Shown: positions 5,174 to 14,270, numbered from the stretch's first letter. The stretch: DNA of 32,574 nucleotides from Firmicutes bacterium AF25-13AC (GCA_003478935.1 QUFP01000042.1:1-32574), one strand, 5' to 3'. Notes: generated by a model not told the origin, from the sequence alone. Translations and numbers: made by a program.

Positions 5174-6883
5174 TTACAATTCAATCACAACTGCCTCGCA
5201 GCTGTCAAGTGTCAGTTTCGGTGCAGATGTGGTATCAATCTGTACGCTGCCGTCTGGTCTTGTGGATAACAGAATGCGTGCTGCCTGGGATTTGAGTGTC
5301 ACAGAAGCAGGCTCTTTTCCAAAGTTTGCAGCAATAAGAACACACTTTGACTCATCCTTTCGATAGAAAGCCATGATACTTTCTGTATCATCGTAAACAG
5401 GCACAAATTCGCCGTAGGTGAAGAGACTCTTATATTCATCTGACTTACGAAGAGCAATAAGCTTGCGATAATAGTTTAATACAGAATGTGCATCAGCTTC
5501 CTGATTCTTTACATTGATATCGGTATAATTACTGTTTACTTTCAGCCATGGAGTACCAGTTGTAAATCCAGCATTTTCGCCGTCTGTCCACTGCATAGGT
5601 GTTCTGGCATTGTCGCGGCTCATTTTGCTGCAGGCCTCAAGCGCAGCCTCATCGCTTAGTCCTGCCTCTTTTGCAACATGGTACTGATCCTTTGTGCTGA
5701 TATCATCAAACTCATCAATGCTATTCCATTTGGCATTTTGCATGCCGATCTCCTGACCCTGATATAAAAATGGTAGTCCTCGAAGCAGCACATTTATTGT
5801 TCCAAGCATTTTAGCACCTGATGGCGTGTGGGCATATTCAGGCAAAAAGCGTGATACACCGCGCGGCTCATCATGGTTTTCGATAATATTAGATTCAAAA
5901 CCATAGTTCTGATTTCTAAGCTGAGAGTCGATAATAGTTTCGCGCCATTTTTTAAATTCAATTGAAGGCGAATCATACCAGCCGTGCTTGCCGTCACTTA
6001 AGCATGCGGCACTGAAATCAAATATAGAAGAAAAATGACCATCTTCGCCTATAAATTCGCGAAGCTCATCGCCCTTCATATTGAAAACCTCACCAACAGT
6101 GAAGGCATCATATTTTTCAAATGTATGCTTTTTTAAATCCTCCAGATAGTCACCGACACCATTTACGTGCTCGACCATTTCCCAGCAGCTTACAAGTCCG
6201 TCGTCACCGTCAGGCTCATAGTCAGGGAATGAAGGATCTTTTTTAATATTGATAATGGCATCAATACGAAAACCGCCTAAGCCTTTTTCAAGCCACCAGT
6301 TGATCATATCATAAAGTTTTTGTAAGAGCGTAGGATTTTCCCAGTTTAAATCAGGCTGCTCTTTTGCAAACATATGTAAATAATATTTGTTGCTGTTTGG
6401 AACTGGTTCCCAGCAGCTGCCGCCAAAATAAGAGCGATAATTGCTTGGCGGATTGCCGTTTTTGCCTTCACGGAAGAAGAAATAGTCAGCATACTCACCG
6501 TCTGGGTCTGCGAGTGCCTTTTTAAACCACTCGTGCTTGTCAGAACAGTGATTGATAACAAGATCCATAATGATTGAGATACCGCGTTTTTTTGACTCAG
6601 CAAGAAGTTCATCAAATTCTTCCATGGTGCCAAATTCTTCAGCAATCGCATAGTAGTCTGATATATCATAGCCCTGATCAACAAAAGGTGATTTGTAGAT
6701 CGGAGAGAGCCAAATGATGTCAATACCAAGCTCCTTTAAGTAGTCAAGCTTTGAGATAATACCACGCAAGTCACCGATACCGTCACCGTTTGTATCAAGA
6801 AAGCTCTTTGGATAGATTTGGTAGGCAACCTTGTCGTGCCACCATTTTTTATTTGTTGGATGTAAGTTTTTTATTGTATTCAT
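5174..6883 (-). CDS. malL: GH13 alpha-glucosidase / oligo-1,6-glucosidase
   Basis: The 569-residue protein carries all GH13 regions: a calcium loop DTNGDGIGD (30-38), region I DLVINH (107-112), region V QPDLNW, region II GFRIDA with nucleophile Asp208, region III GEVF with acid/base Glu265, and region IV ENHDEPR (335-341). Length and signature fit subfamily GH13_31, which hydrolyses isomalto- and malto-oligosaccharides or sucrose in the cytoplasm; no signal peptide is present. The residue after the nucleophile is Ala, where oligo-1,6-glucosidases usually have Val, so specificity may be broader. The ribosome binding site GGAGGC (6893-6898) precedes ATG 6883. It is divergent from an AraC regulator that probably controls it. 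Confidence 0.9.
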   Translation of the reverse strand: MNTIKNLHPTNKKWWHDKVAYQIYPKSFLDTNGDGIGDLRGIISKLDYLKELGIDIIWLSPIYKSPFVDQGYDISDYYAIAEEFGTMEEFDELLAESKKRGISIIMDLVINHCSDKHEWFKKALADPDGEYADYFFFREGKNGNPPSNYRSYFGGSCWEPVPNSNKYYLHMFAKEQPDLNWENPTLLQKLYDMINWWLEKGLGGFRIDAIINIKKDPSFPDYEPDGDDGLVSCWEMVEHVNGVGDYLEDLKKHTFEKYDAFTVGEVFNMKGDELREFIGEDGHFSSIFDFSAACLSDGKHGWYDSPSIEFKKWRETIIDSQLRNQNYGFESNIIENHDEPRGVSRFLPEYAHTPSGAKMLGTINVLLRGLPFLYQGQEIGMQNAKWNSIDEFDDISTKDQYHVAKEAGLSDEAALEACSKMSRDNARTPMQWTDGENAGFTTGTPWLKVNSNYTDINVKNQEADAHSVLNYYRKLIALRKSDEYKSLFTYGEFVPVYDDTESIMAFYRKDESKCVLIAANFGKEPASVTLKSQAARILLSTRPDGSVQIDTTSAPKLTLDSCEAVVIEL

Positions 6884-7065
6884 TTAAATTAAGCCTCCAT
6901 TCTGTCAAAAATTTAAATTTGCTTGATAAAAAAGATAAATTGTATTATATTGCTATTATAGAAAACAAAAATCAATTTTTCTTGCAATATTTTTTCATCA
7001 TATAACACAATCCTGCTGTATTTGAGCGTTTTAGTATAACACAGCAGAAAAAGGAAGGAGACACT
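6884..7065. promoter_or_regulatory. Divergent regulatory region malL / araC
   Basis: This AT-rich 182-bp region lies between divergent genes. On the minus strand TATAAT occurs twice (6960-6955 and 6949-6944), without a good -35 box at normal spacing, as expected for an activator-dependent malL promoter. On the plus side CTGCTGT (7013-7019) and ACAGCAG (7041-7047) form a perfect 7-bp inverted repeat enclosing TATAAC, just before the AraC ribosome binding site. It could be an autoregulatory site or a leader hairpin. Confidence 0.45.
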
Positions 7066-7962
7066 TTGAAAAAGCTGTATGTACCGTCACCAGAGCAAAA
7101 AGAGAGTGCAAAGCATGGGGAGACATTATTTCCGATGCAAAAATACATCACAAAACTGGACTTAGTCCATCCGGTAGTCACAACGCACTGGCATGAAGAG
7201 GCAGAGCTGACGCTTATTACAGAGGGAGAGGGTCTTTATCAGATTGATCTGGTAGATTATGAAGTGAAAAAAGGAGATATTTTATTTGTTTTGCCGCTTC
7301 TTCTTCATAGTGTTTCATTAGCGCAGCCGCAAAATGAAGAGATGGTTTCTGAAACATATGTATTTCATATGAATTTTCTTGGCGGAAATTCAACGGATAT
7401 ATGTTCAACACGCTATTTTGTTCCTATTATGAATCATGAATTAATATTGCCATGCCTGATTACGCCAAAGCATCCTGCCTATGTATTAATTCGAAAAATT
7501 TTTTATCAGATTGCATCGCTTTATCATGAAGAGGTGCTAGGATATGAGCTTGCATTAAAGGGATTATTTTTGCAGGTGATTTTTCTGCTGCTTCAATACA
7601 GCACAAAGCAGGTAAAAAATATGATGCCAGAGGAGGGTACGCCATCTGATAAGCTAAAAAACGTGTTGGATTATATTGAAATTCATTATGCAAAGACAAT
7701 CTCCGTAGAGGAACTTGCAAAAATCTGCTGTTTCAGTGAATATCATTTTATGCGCTTTTTTAAAAAGCATATGAACATGACTTGCGTGGAATATGTAAAC
7801 AATGTCAGGCTTGAAAAGGCAGTGGAGCTATTTGAGCAGGGCAATACATCTATTTTGGAAGTCTCCTTGTCGGTAGGCTTTCACAATTTGTCTTATTTTC
7901 ATCGGGCATTTAAAAATAAATATGGAATGACACCGCGCAGTTTTATAAAAGAACTGAAATGA
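7066..7962 (+). CDS. AraC family transcriptional regulator with cupin sensor domain
   Basis: The 298-residue protein has an N-terminal cupin-like sugar-sensing domain (HWHEEAELTLITEGEGLYQI, about 44-63) and a C-terminal double helix-turn-helix of AraC/XylS type (about 205-298). The latter includes VEELAKICCFSEYHFMRFFK and ISILEVSLSVGFHNLSYFHR-like helices ending GMTPRSFIKELK. The start is TTG 7066, 5 nt after AAGGAAGGAG (7051-7060); no ATG is better placed. It is transcribed divergently from malL-maa, so it most likely activates or represses that unit in response to an alpha-glucoside. The effector is unknown. Confidence 0.85.
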   Translation: MKKLYVPSPEQKESAKHGETLFPMQKYITKLDLVHPVVTTHWHEEAELTLITEGEGLYQIDLVDYEVKKGDILFVLPLLLHSVSLAQPQNEEMVSETYVFHMNFLGGNSTDICSTRYFVPIMNHELILPCLITPKHPAYVLIRKIFYQIASLYHEEVLGYELALKGLFLQVIFLLLQYSTKQVKNMMPEEGTPSDKLKNVLDYIEIHYAKTISVEELAKICCFSEYHFMRFFKKHMNMTCVEYVNNVRLEKAVELFEQGNTSILEVSLSVGFHNLSYFHRAFKNKYGMTPRSFIKELK

Positions 7963-8026
7963 TTCCAATAAAAAGTGTGCAAAACATGGAAAATATCTCA
8001 AATCAAAGAAAAATAGAAAAAAACAC

Positions 8027-8055
8027 TTACATGAACAAAAAAAATGTGGTAAAAT
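8027..8055 (+). promoter_or_regulatory. Promoter of the DUF2798 gene
   Basis: TTACAT (8027-8032), a 17-nt spacer and TAAAAT (8050-8055). It leaves a leader of about 145 nt before ATG 8209. The leader holds a small hairpin GCAGT-ACTGC (about 8077-8093) and a longer-range AACAAC/GTTGTT pairing, of unknown meaning. Confidence 0.55.
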
Positions 8056-8208
8056 AGCGCAGCAATGAAAAATGGTTGCAGTATAAAAGACTGCATATTG
8101 GAAACGCACAATCCCTTTCGGATGATTTGGATGATAACGAACAACACATGACGCAATTGCCGCCACGCAAGTTGTTTGTATCATTTTATCAGATGGAGGG
8201 ATTTTTTT

Positions 8209-8664
8209 ATGCCAAAAAATAAGTTTCAAGATGTTATTTTCACAGCAATAATGGCGACCATTATGGTTTACGGGATGATCGTTTATAATGTCGCGCTCAA
8301 TATGGGAGGTGTGAGAGGTGAAACCTTTATAGCAGCACTTCACGAGATGCCTATTATGGTTCCAATTGCATTTATTTTAGAATTCTTTGTAGTCGGAAAG
8401 ATTGCAAGAATGCTTGCATTTACTGTTATGAGACCAGATGATCGTCCACAGTTTATTACTTATGCGATTTCCATTTGTATTTGCTGCATCATGTGCCCGA
8501 TAATGAGCTTGATCGCAACGATTCTTTTTAAGGATACAAAGGATTTCCCAACATGGATACAGACCTGGGGTATGAATTTCCCGATGGCAATTTTGTATCA
8601 GATGTTTTATTGCGGTCCGCTAGTACGATTGATTTTTCGTGCGATTTTCAGAGAAAAGAAATAA
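8209..8664 (+). CDS. DUF2798 family membrane protein
   Basis: The 151-residue protein has four predicted membrane segments arranged as two related hairpins. They are near VIFTAIMATIMVYGMIVYNV, IMVPIAFILEFFVVGKIARM, YAISICICCIMCPIMSLIAT and FPMAILYQMFYCGPLVRLIF. This fits the DUF2798 family, whose function is not established. ATG 8209 follows GGAGGG (8197-8202); the longer frame from 8176 lacks a site. The gene stands alone between an AraC gene and the convergent pgi, sharing a terminator with pgi. Confidence 0.75.
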   Translation: MPKNKFQDVIFTAIMATIMVYGMIVYNVALNMGGVRGETFIAALHEMPIMVPIAFILEFFVVGKIARMLAFTVMRPDDRPQFITYAISICICCIMCPIMSLIATILFKDTKDFPTWIQTWGMNFPMAILYQMFYCGPLVRLIFRAIFREKK

Positions 8665-8672
8665 AATATATT

Positions 8673-8710
8673 AAAAGAAGACCAGCGAGAACTCCCGCTG
8701 GTCTTTTTTA
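8673..8710. terminator. Bidirectional terminator between DUF2798 gene and pgi
   Basis: AAGACCAGCG (8678-8687) and CGCTGGTCTT (8696-8705) form a perfect 10-bp stem. T-rich tails lie on the plus side, and on the minus side through the A-rich left flank. It lies between two convergent stop codons (8664 and 8719). Confidence 0.85.
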
Positions 8711-8718
8711 AACGCAAA

Positions 8719-10302
8719 TTAGATATTTAACAGATCACTGTAAGCCTTTAAAGCACCGTCTGTTTCATGTGCAAGAACGCGCTTTGCAAGAACCTTTCCA
8801 AGCTGTACACCTTCCTGATCGAAGCTGTTTAAGTTCCATACGAATCCCTGGAACATGATCTTGTTCTCGAAGTGAGCAAGAAGTGCACCTAAGGAAGCTG
8901 GAGTCAGCTCATCACCAGTGATGATACTTGATGGACGATGTCCCTTGAAGTTCTTGTTTAAGTTGTCATCTTTCTTTCCGCAGGCGAATGCAACGATCTG
9001 AGCAGCAACGTTTGCGCACAGCTTCTGCTGGCTGGTGCTGTTTTCAATATCAACATCAACACCTAACTGGCTGTTTCTAAAGCCAATGAACTGCAGCGGA
9101 ACGATGTCAGAGCCCTGATGAAGCAGCTGATAGAAGGAATGCTGTCCATTTGTTCCTGGCTCACCAAAGATAACAGGACCGGTTGGGTAGTCAACTGGCT
9201 CACCGAAGCGGTTTACGGTCTTACCATTTGACTCCATGTCACACTGCTGTAAATGAGCAGGGAAACGGCTTAATGCCTGAGAATACGGTAAAACAGCAGT
9301 AGCCGGATAACCCTGAACGTTTCTCTCGTAAATACCAATCAGTGCATCGAGCATATCTGGGTTCTGGAAGATGTTCTTGTTTGCTGCGAGCTTGTCTTCC
9401 TCGGCAGCACCGTCAAGCAGCTGTGCGAAAACTTCTGGTCCAAATGCAAGAGACAGGATTGCACCGCCAACACCAGAAACGGAAGAGTAACGTCCGCCGA
9501 TGTAGTCATCCATGAAGATAGCAGTCAGATAAGAATCACTCTTTGCAAGAGGAGATGTCTCACTTGTAACAGCTAACATATGCTTGGATGGATTTAATCC
9601 AGCCTTTACAAGTGCGTCCTTTACGAATGCCTCATTAGTTAAAGTCTCAAGTGTTGTTCCAGACTTGGATACAACGATAAATAAGGAATGTGCAAGATCA
9701 ACGCTTGCTAAAACTGCTGCTGCGTCATCTGGATCAACATTGCTGATGAACTTTGCTTCCATCTTGAAGGTGTTGTTTGCCTTTGCCCAGTTCTCAAGTG
9801 CGATATAAAGAGCACGAGGACCAAGATCACTTCCGCCGATACCGATCTGAACAACGGTGGTGAACTTCTCGCCATTTTCATTGGTGATCTCACCTGCGTG
9901 AACCTTGTTTGCAAAATCAGCTGCCTTCTTCTGCTGTGCTACATAAAACTCGCGCTTGTCAACGCCGTCTGCAACAACAGCTTTTCCAAGCTGTACACGT
10001 GCAAGGTGATGAAGAACCATACGGTTTTCTCCAGTGTTGATAACGGCACCGTTGTAAAGCTCCTCAAATTTTTCAGAAAGCTCAGCCTCGTTAGCCAGCT
10101 TTTCAAGAGCGGCAAGAACAGTCTCGTCAACCTCTTTTGCAGCGTAATTGTAGTTTAATCCTGCTGCCATCGGTACGCTGTATTTTGCGACACGCTCTGC
10201 TCCCTTAGCACCGGACATTGCCTCAGCGATGTCTACGTGATTTTTCAGTTTGGAAAGCTCGCCATAAGAAGCAAGTGTATCCAGATTTTTCCATGCTGCC
10301 AT
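8719..10302 (-). CDS. pgi: Glucose-6-phosphate isomerase
   Basis: The 527-residue enzyme interconverts glucose 6-phosphate and fructose 6-phosphate in glycolysis. Both family signatures are visible: DYIGGRYSSVSGVG and GFVWNLNSFDQEGVQLGK. The phosphate-binding SKSGTT loop and the GIGGSDLGPRAL segment are also present. With 527 residues and the GENRMVLHHLAR segment it belongs to the long form typified by E. coli Pgi, not the ~450-residue form common in Bacillus-type Firmicutes. ATG 10302 is chosen because AAGGAGG lies 8 nt upstream (10311-10317); an in-frame extension to 10380 has no site. A good promoter lies upstream at 10392-10420. It is probably a housekeeping gene within the sugar region. 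Confidence 0.97.
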   Translation of the reverse strand: MAAWKNLDTLASYGELSKLKNHVDIAEAMSGAKGAERVAKYSVPMAAGLNYNYAAKEVDETVLAALEKLANEAELSEKFEELYNGAVINTGENRMVLHHLARVQLGKAVVADGVDKREFYVAQQKKAADFANKVHAGEITNENGEKFTTVVQIGIGGSDLGPRALYIALENWAKANNTFKMEAKFISNVDPDDAAAVLASVDLAHSLFIVVSKSGTTLETLTNEAFVKDALVKAGLNPSKHMLAVTSETSPLAKSDSYLTAIFMDDYIGGRYSSVSGVGGAILSLAFGPEVFAQLLDGAAEEDKLAANKNIFQNPDMLDALIGIYERNVQGYPATAVLPYSQALSRFPAHLQQCDMESNGKTVNRFGEPVDYPTGPVIFGEPGTNGQHSFYQLLHQGSDIVPLQFIGFRNSQLGVDVDIENSTSQQKLCANVAAQIVAFACGKKDDNLNKNFKGHRPSSIITGDELTPASLGALLAHFENKIMFQGFVWNLNSFDQEGVQLGKVLAKRVLAHETDGALKAYSDLLNI

Positions 10303-10391
10303 AATAAAATCCTCCTTATATAGGTGGCACAGTACATGACGCGTTGTATGAATGTGTTTTGTGGTCATGCCAAAGGCCATCTCTAAGACTG

Positions 10392-10420
10392 ATTATACAT
10401 AAAAACATCAAGGATTTCAA
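10392..10420 (-). promoter_or_regulatory. Promoter of pgi
   Basis: On the minus strand TTGAAA (10420-10415), a 17-nt spacer and TATAAT (10397-10392). The expected start is near 10385, giving a leader of about 80 nt. Confidence 0.75.
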
Positions 10421-10547
10421 CTTGCTTTTTACTTGCGTTTTTAATTTGTGTGTGATAAGCTGAGTGCAGAGACTGGCAGCAATCCAATAAGATCGTACAG
10501 ATAAAGATTGCTCTTGGTTTTATCGGAAATTGAAAGGGAGAAAAACA

Positions 10548-12002
10548 ATGGAGGAGAGAAAAAAAGAAGTTCTTAGGGTGTATAACAGAAAGACGGTAAA
10601 AGGACAGTATCCGAATGGGTTAGCATATAGCGTACATTTGTCGGTAAAGGAAAATGAAGAGGAGTGTCCACTGCACAACAATTATGGTTTGGTATTTCCA
10701 AAAGCATGGGTGAATGAGGATAATGTGATTGTACCAAGCTTTGTTGGCAATTTAAAAGTAGCAGCAGTAAAAAAGGATGGGGCAGTTACCTATTTAATTA
10801 CGGGAGAAGACTGGAAATCTGATGGAAGTGTGAACAGCGAAAACAAGGGATCTTTTTGGAGTTGGAGCACAGCTGATTTTCTGACTTTTGACGAATGGGG
10901 GATTTGCTCAGGGGCACAGCTGTGTGAAAAAACAGGCTTGACGCTTGAGGCAATTCGAATGACCGATCAGATTGCAATACCGGATGAAATGGCACAATGT
11001 ATTAAGCATCATTGGAATGCACTTCATGCAAAAAGGCAGATGACAGAGCCAAAATTAAAATTCCCACTTGCGCGGGGACTTGCTGATCCGGTGGTTTTGT
11101 TATGGAAGGATGACTATTATTTTATTGCAACGAACGACAATGAGAATGACATTGGTTTCTATGTGAGAAAAGCGCATGAACTAGAGGATTTGTTTGCAAA
11201 AGATGTAAAGACGTATAAGATTTTGGATAAGGATACGGAAAATGGGTTTGTTCAGCTGTTTTGGGCACCGGAATTTCATGTGCTGAATGGAAGTTTGTAT
11301 TTGCTGTTTACAGTCAGTGATTCTGAATGGAATCCGCAGTGCCATATTATGAAGTTAAAAGAAAATGGCGACATCTTAAATTCGAAAGATTGGGAAAAGC
11401 CAATCCGTGTAAGAAGGGCAAATGGAGGATTTTTGTCAGAAAAAGGCATTAATATTGATATGACACCTGTAAAGTCGGGAGAACGCTATTTTTACGTGTG
11501 GTCTCATCGAAAGAACATTGGAACACCGCTTGATACAGGCTCGATGTTAATGATTGCCGAATTTGATCCAGTGCATCCAGAACGGCTGATTAGCGAACCT
11601 AAGTGCTTGTCCAGACCACTGTATGGCTTTGAAAATACGGAGCATACAATTAATAATGAAGGACCGTATGCATTTTATTACAATAACAAAATTTATTTGG
11701 CCTATTCGGGAGGCGATGCGAGAGGATATCTGTATGCAATCGGCATGTTGACGGCAAATGATGGAGATGATCTTTGTGATTTGTCTGTGTGGGAAAAAGC
11801 GAAGACACCGATAGCTAGCTTTGCAACCATTCCAGGCGAGTATGGTCCGGGGCACAATTCATTTTTCTGGGATCGGGATCAAAATTTGTGGATCGCCTAT
11901 CACGCGGTTACAAGCTTTGAGGAAAAGATTGTGTCAAGTGGAATGAGACGTGTCTATTTTGAACAGGATAAAACACCGAGATTTGATGTCATCGTTGAAT
12001 AA
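10548..12002 (+). CDS. Glycoside hydrolase family 43 protein
   Basis: The 484-residue protein has an N-terminal region of about 165 residues starting MEERKKEVLRVYNRKTVKGQ, then a GH43-type five-bladed propeller. Likely catalytic positions are the base Asp180 in GLADPVVL, the WAPEFHV blade motif, and the acid Glu in NNEGPYAFYY. A late GPGHNSF motif is also typical of the family. GH43 enzymes act on arabinose- or xylose-containing side chains and oligosaccharides. There is no signal peptide, so it works in the cytoplasm on imported fragments. ATG 10548 follows AAAGGGAG (10533-10540). It is divergent from pgi and ends at a terminator shared with the convergent GH31 gene. The exact substrate is open. 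Confidence 0.8.
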   Translation: MEERKKEVLRVYNRKTVKGQYPNGLAYSVHLSVKENEEECPLHNNYGLVFPKAWVNEDNVIVPSFVGNLKVAAVKKDGAVTYLITGEDWKSDGSVNSENKGSFWSWSTADFLTFDEWGICSGAQLCEKTGLTLEAIRMTDQIAIPDEMAQCIKHHWNALHAKRQMTEPKLKFPLARGLADPVVLLWKDDYYFIATNDNENDIGFYVRKAHELEDLFAKDVKTYKILDKDTENGFVQLFWAPEFHVLNGSLYLLFTVSDSEWNPQCHIMKLKENGDILNSKDWEKPIRVRRANGGFLSEKGINIDMTPVKSGERYFYVWSHRKNIGTPLDTGSMLMIAEFDPVHPERLISEPKCLSRPLYGFENTEHTINNEGPYAFYYNNKIYLAYSGGDARGYLYAIGMLTANDGDDLCDLSVWEKAKTPIASFATIPGEYGPGHNSFFWDRDQNLWIAYHAVTSFEEKIVSSGMRRVYFEQDKTPRFDVIVE

Positions 12003-12011
12003 GGAAACAAT

Positions 12012-12047
12012 AAAAAGTGGAGGAGCGAATGAGCTTCTCCACTTTTT
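12012..12047. terminator. Bidirectional terminator between GH43 and GH31 genes
   Basis: A 15-bp stem (12012-12026 with 12033-12047, one G-U pair) has an A-run on the left and a T-run on the right, so it can stop transcription in both directions. It lies between stops at 12002 and 12059. Confidence 0.85.
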
Positions 12048-12058
12048 GTATGAAAAAA

Positions 12059-14083
12059 TTAAATGCGTTTAAATACTGGCATCGAATCAAGCGGTGCGTC
12101 TGCGGTGATTATCTGGCCACCATTGTAAATTTTATGGTCTCTTGTATCTTCCCACTTGCCAGCTGGCAGATAAACCTCACGCTCAAACTGATTTAAGTGG
12201 AAGATTGGAGCAACCAGGTAGTCGCTTCCAAACATGTACTGATCCTGCAGCTCCCAGCATTTTGAATCCTCTGGGAACTCATAGAACATTGCACGAATTA
12301 ATGGCGAGCCATTTTTAGAAGCTTCTTCGTAGAGCTGCTTGATGTAATCGTGCATCTCGATACGGATATCATAATATTTCTTCATGATGCGGTAATTTTC
12401 CTCACCGTAGCTCCATAGCTCATTTGGCTGTCCTGTATGAAGGTAGCCGCCGCCCCAGTCGCGTGTATCAAGCGGTGGAATGTTGTAAGGACCGCGGTCA
12501 CCGTGCATACGAAGAACTGCAGAGTAAACAGCAAATTCATACCAGCGAATTAAAAGCTGCTGGAAATCTGGATCATTTACATCATCAGTCATGAAGCCGC
12601 CTACATCAGTTGTCCACCACGGGATTCCGGCAAGACCCATATTTAAGCCTGCCTGAAGCTGGTCATAGAATGCCTCAAAGGTACTTGGAACATCGCCAGA
12701 CCATACAACATTGCCGTACTTCTGGCTGCCAGCCCATGCACAGCGAAGTAAATTAACAACAGTGCCGTCGCCAAGATCCTTCATGTTGTCATAGAAAACG
12801 CGGCTGTATAGCTGCGGATAAATATTAGAGCAGGAGAGAGCAGGACCTGCAATGTAGCGGTAATGGTCGAAATCGTATACACCGTAATCAGGCTCGGAGT
12901 TGTCAAGCCAGAATGCGTCGATGCCAAAATCATAATAATTTTTCTTGCAGATTTCCCATACATATTTTCTTGTTTCAGGATTAAATACATCGATCTCAAC
13001 ACAGTCGCCCTGATAGTCGTAAGTCTGTGCTGCACCTCGCTCAGTGCGGATCAAAAGGCCGCGATCCATCATTGGCTGGAAGTTTTCGCTCTTTCTGTCA
13101 ACTGATGGCCATACAGAAACTATTACCTTAATGCCCATGGAGTGGAGTTCATCTACCATTGCCTTAGGATCAGTCCAGTAGGTGGTATCAAATTTCCAGT
13201 CACCCTGAACAGTCCAGTGGAAGAAGTCGATTACGATCTGGTCAATATGGATGCCTTCCTTCTGGTACTGACGTGCAACGCTAAGAACTTCATCCTGTGT
13301 GCGGTAACGAAGCTTGCACTGCCAAAGTCCCATACGATCCTCAGGAAACATCGGTGCGCGTCCTGTCACGGCTGTATAATTTTCCAAAATCTGCTTTGGT
13401 CCGTCAGCAACTGTAAGCCAATAATCCATCTGCTTGGTGGAACGTGCAGTCCATTCAGTATAGTTCTTTCCGAATGTAACCTGTCCGACAGCTGGATTGT
13501 TCCACAGCATACCATAGCCGAGATTTGATACAGCAAAAGGAACACTTATCTGGGAATTTCTCTGAGCAAGCTCAAGGGTACATCCCTTTAAATCCATGTA
13601 AGCTTGCTGATACTGACCCATGCCGAAGATCTTCTCACCGTCATTGCTGTCAAATTTTAAATTCAGACTGAATTCGCTTCCGCCAATGATGCCCTTCCAC
13701 TCGCGGTTTACAGTTTTTAAGCAGCGGCTTTCGCGGCTTAATGTGCCATCGTAGCTGCGATAATACTCGCGTAAAAACTGTTTGCCGTCACGGTAAAATG
13801 TGATAACGCCTGCAAAGTTAACAACGGCGCATATGCGTCCATTTGTGATAGAGGCAGACTCACGTTTATCAATAGTGCCGTCACCAACCCAGTGGTCAAC
13901 TTCGTGACACTCAACCTCAGCATGTGAGCTTTCTGGTGTTTCTGTAAGTGCCCAGTCTTGATTTGATAATTCTGGGAGCATGGTTGCACGAACACGAAGA
14001 GAATTTTTGCCCCACGGCTCAATACGAAGCATTTCGCCGCCATTTCTAGCGATTAGAACGCCATTTGCTGTTTCAAATTGCAT
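12059..14083 (-). CDS. GH31 family alpha-xylosidase / alpha-glucosidase
   Basis: The 674-residue protein has an N-terminal beta-sandwich domain (about 1-235) and a GH31 barrel. The nucleophile is Asp394 in DAFWLDNSEPD and the acid/base is Asp464 in WSGDVPSTFE. WLDxSEP-type signatures are frequent in alpha-xylosidases and related GH31 enzymes. The absence of a signal peptide implies cytoplasmic action, perhaps removal of xylose from xyloglucan oligosaccharides, but alpha-glucosidase activity cannot be excluded. A ribosome binding site AAGGAGG lies just upstream of ATG 14083. It is divergent from an AraC regulator; a perfect palindrome (14105-14120) sits in its leader. Confidence 0.85.
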   Translation of the reverse strand: MQFETANGVLIARNGGEMLRIEPWGKNSLRVRATMLPELSNQDWALTETPESSHAEVECHEVDHWVGDGTIDKRESASITNGRICAVVNFAGVITFYRDGKQFLREYYRSYDGTLSRESRCLKTVNREWKGIIGGSEFSLNLKFDSNDGEKIFGMGQYQQAYMDLKGCTLELAQRNSQISVPFAVSNLGYGMLWNNPAVGQVTFGKNYTEWTARSTKQMDYWLTVADGPKQILENYTAVTGRAPMFPEDRMGLWQCKLRYRTQDEVLSVARQYQKEGIHIDQIVIDFFHWTVQGDWKFDTTYWTDPKAMVDELHSMGIKVIVSVWPSVDRKSENFQPMMDRGLLIRTERGAAQTYDYQGDCVEIDVFNPETRKYVWEICKKNYYDFGIDAFWLDNSEPDYGVYDFDHYRYIAGPALSCSNIYPQLYSRVFYDNMKDLGDGTVVNLLRCAWAGSQKYGNVVWSGDVPSTFEAFYDQLQAGLNMGLAGIPWWTTDVGGFMTDDVNDPDFQQLLIRWYEFAVYSAVLRMHGDRGPYNIPPLDTRDWGGGYLHTGQPNELWSYGEENYRIMKKYYDIRIEMHDYIKQLYEEASKNGSPLIRAMFYEFPEDSKCWELQDQYMFGSDYLVAPIFHLNQFEREVYLPAGKWEDTRDHKIYNGGQIITADAPLDSMPVFKRI

Positions 14084-14104
14084 AGAAAACCTCCTTATAA
14101 ATAG

Positions 14105-14120
14105 TGCGATAAGTATCGCA
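14105..14120. promoter_or_regulatory. Palindromic operator candidate in the GH31 leader
   Basis: TGCGATA-AG-TATCGCA is a perfect 7-bp inverted repeat with a 2-nt centre. A minus-strand TATAAT lies at 14142-14137 without a good -35 box, so the palindrome would fall just downstream of the GH31 transcription start. This fits a repressor roadblock, or a leader hairpin. Confidence 0.5.
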
Positions 14121-14203
14121 ATTTTCTTCTGCTTGTATTATACTAACAAAAGAAAGAAAATACTTGACCATTTTTCACAGATTCTGACACAGAATTGATT
14201 TTA

Positions 14204-14251
14204 CAGTTCACACGTTGCGTGCGATTTTGCGAATGAGCGTCTTGTGAACTG
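14204..14251. promoter_or_regulatory. 9-bp inverted repeat upstream of the second AraC gene
   Basis: CAGTTCACA (14204-14212) and TGTGAACTG (14243-14251) are exact inverted repeats with a 30-nt spacer, ending just before the ribosome binding site (about 14257-14264). It may be an autoregulatory site or an mRNA hairpin near the start. Confidence 0.45.
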
Positions 14252-14270
14252 CAACAAGAAGGAGATTTTA

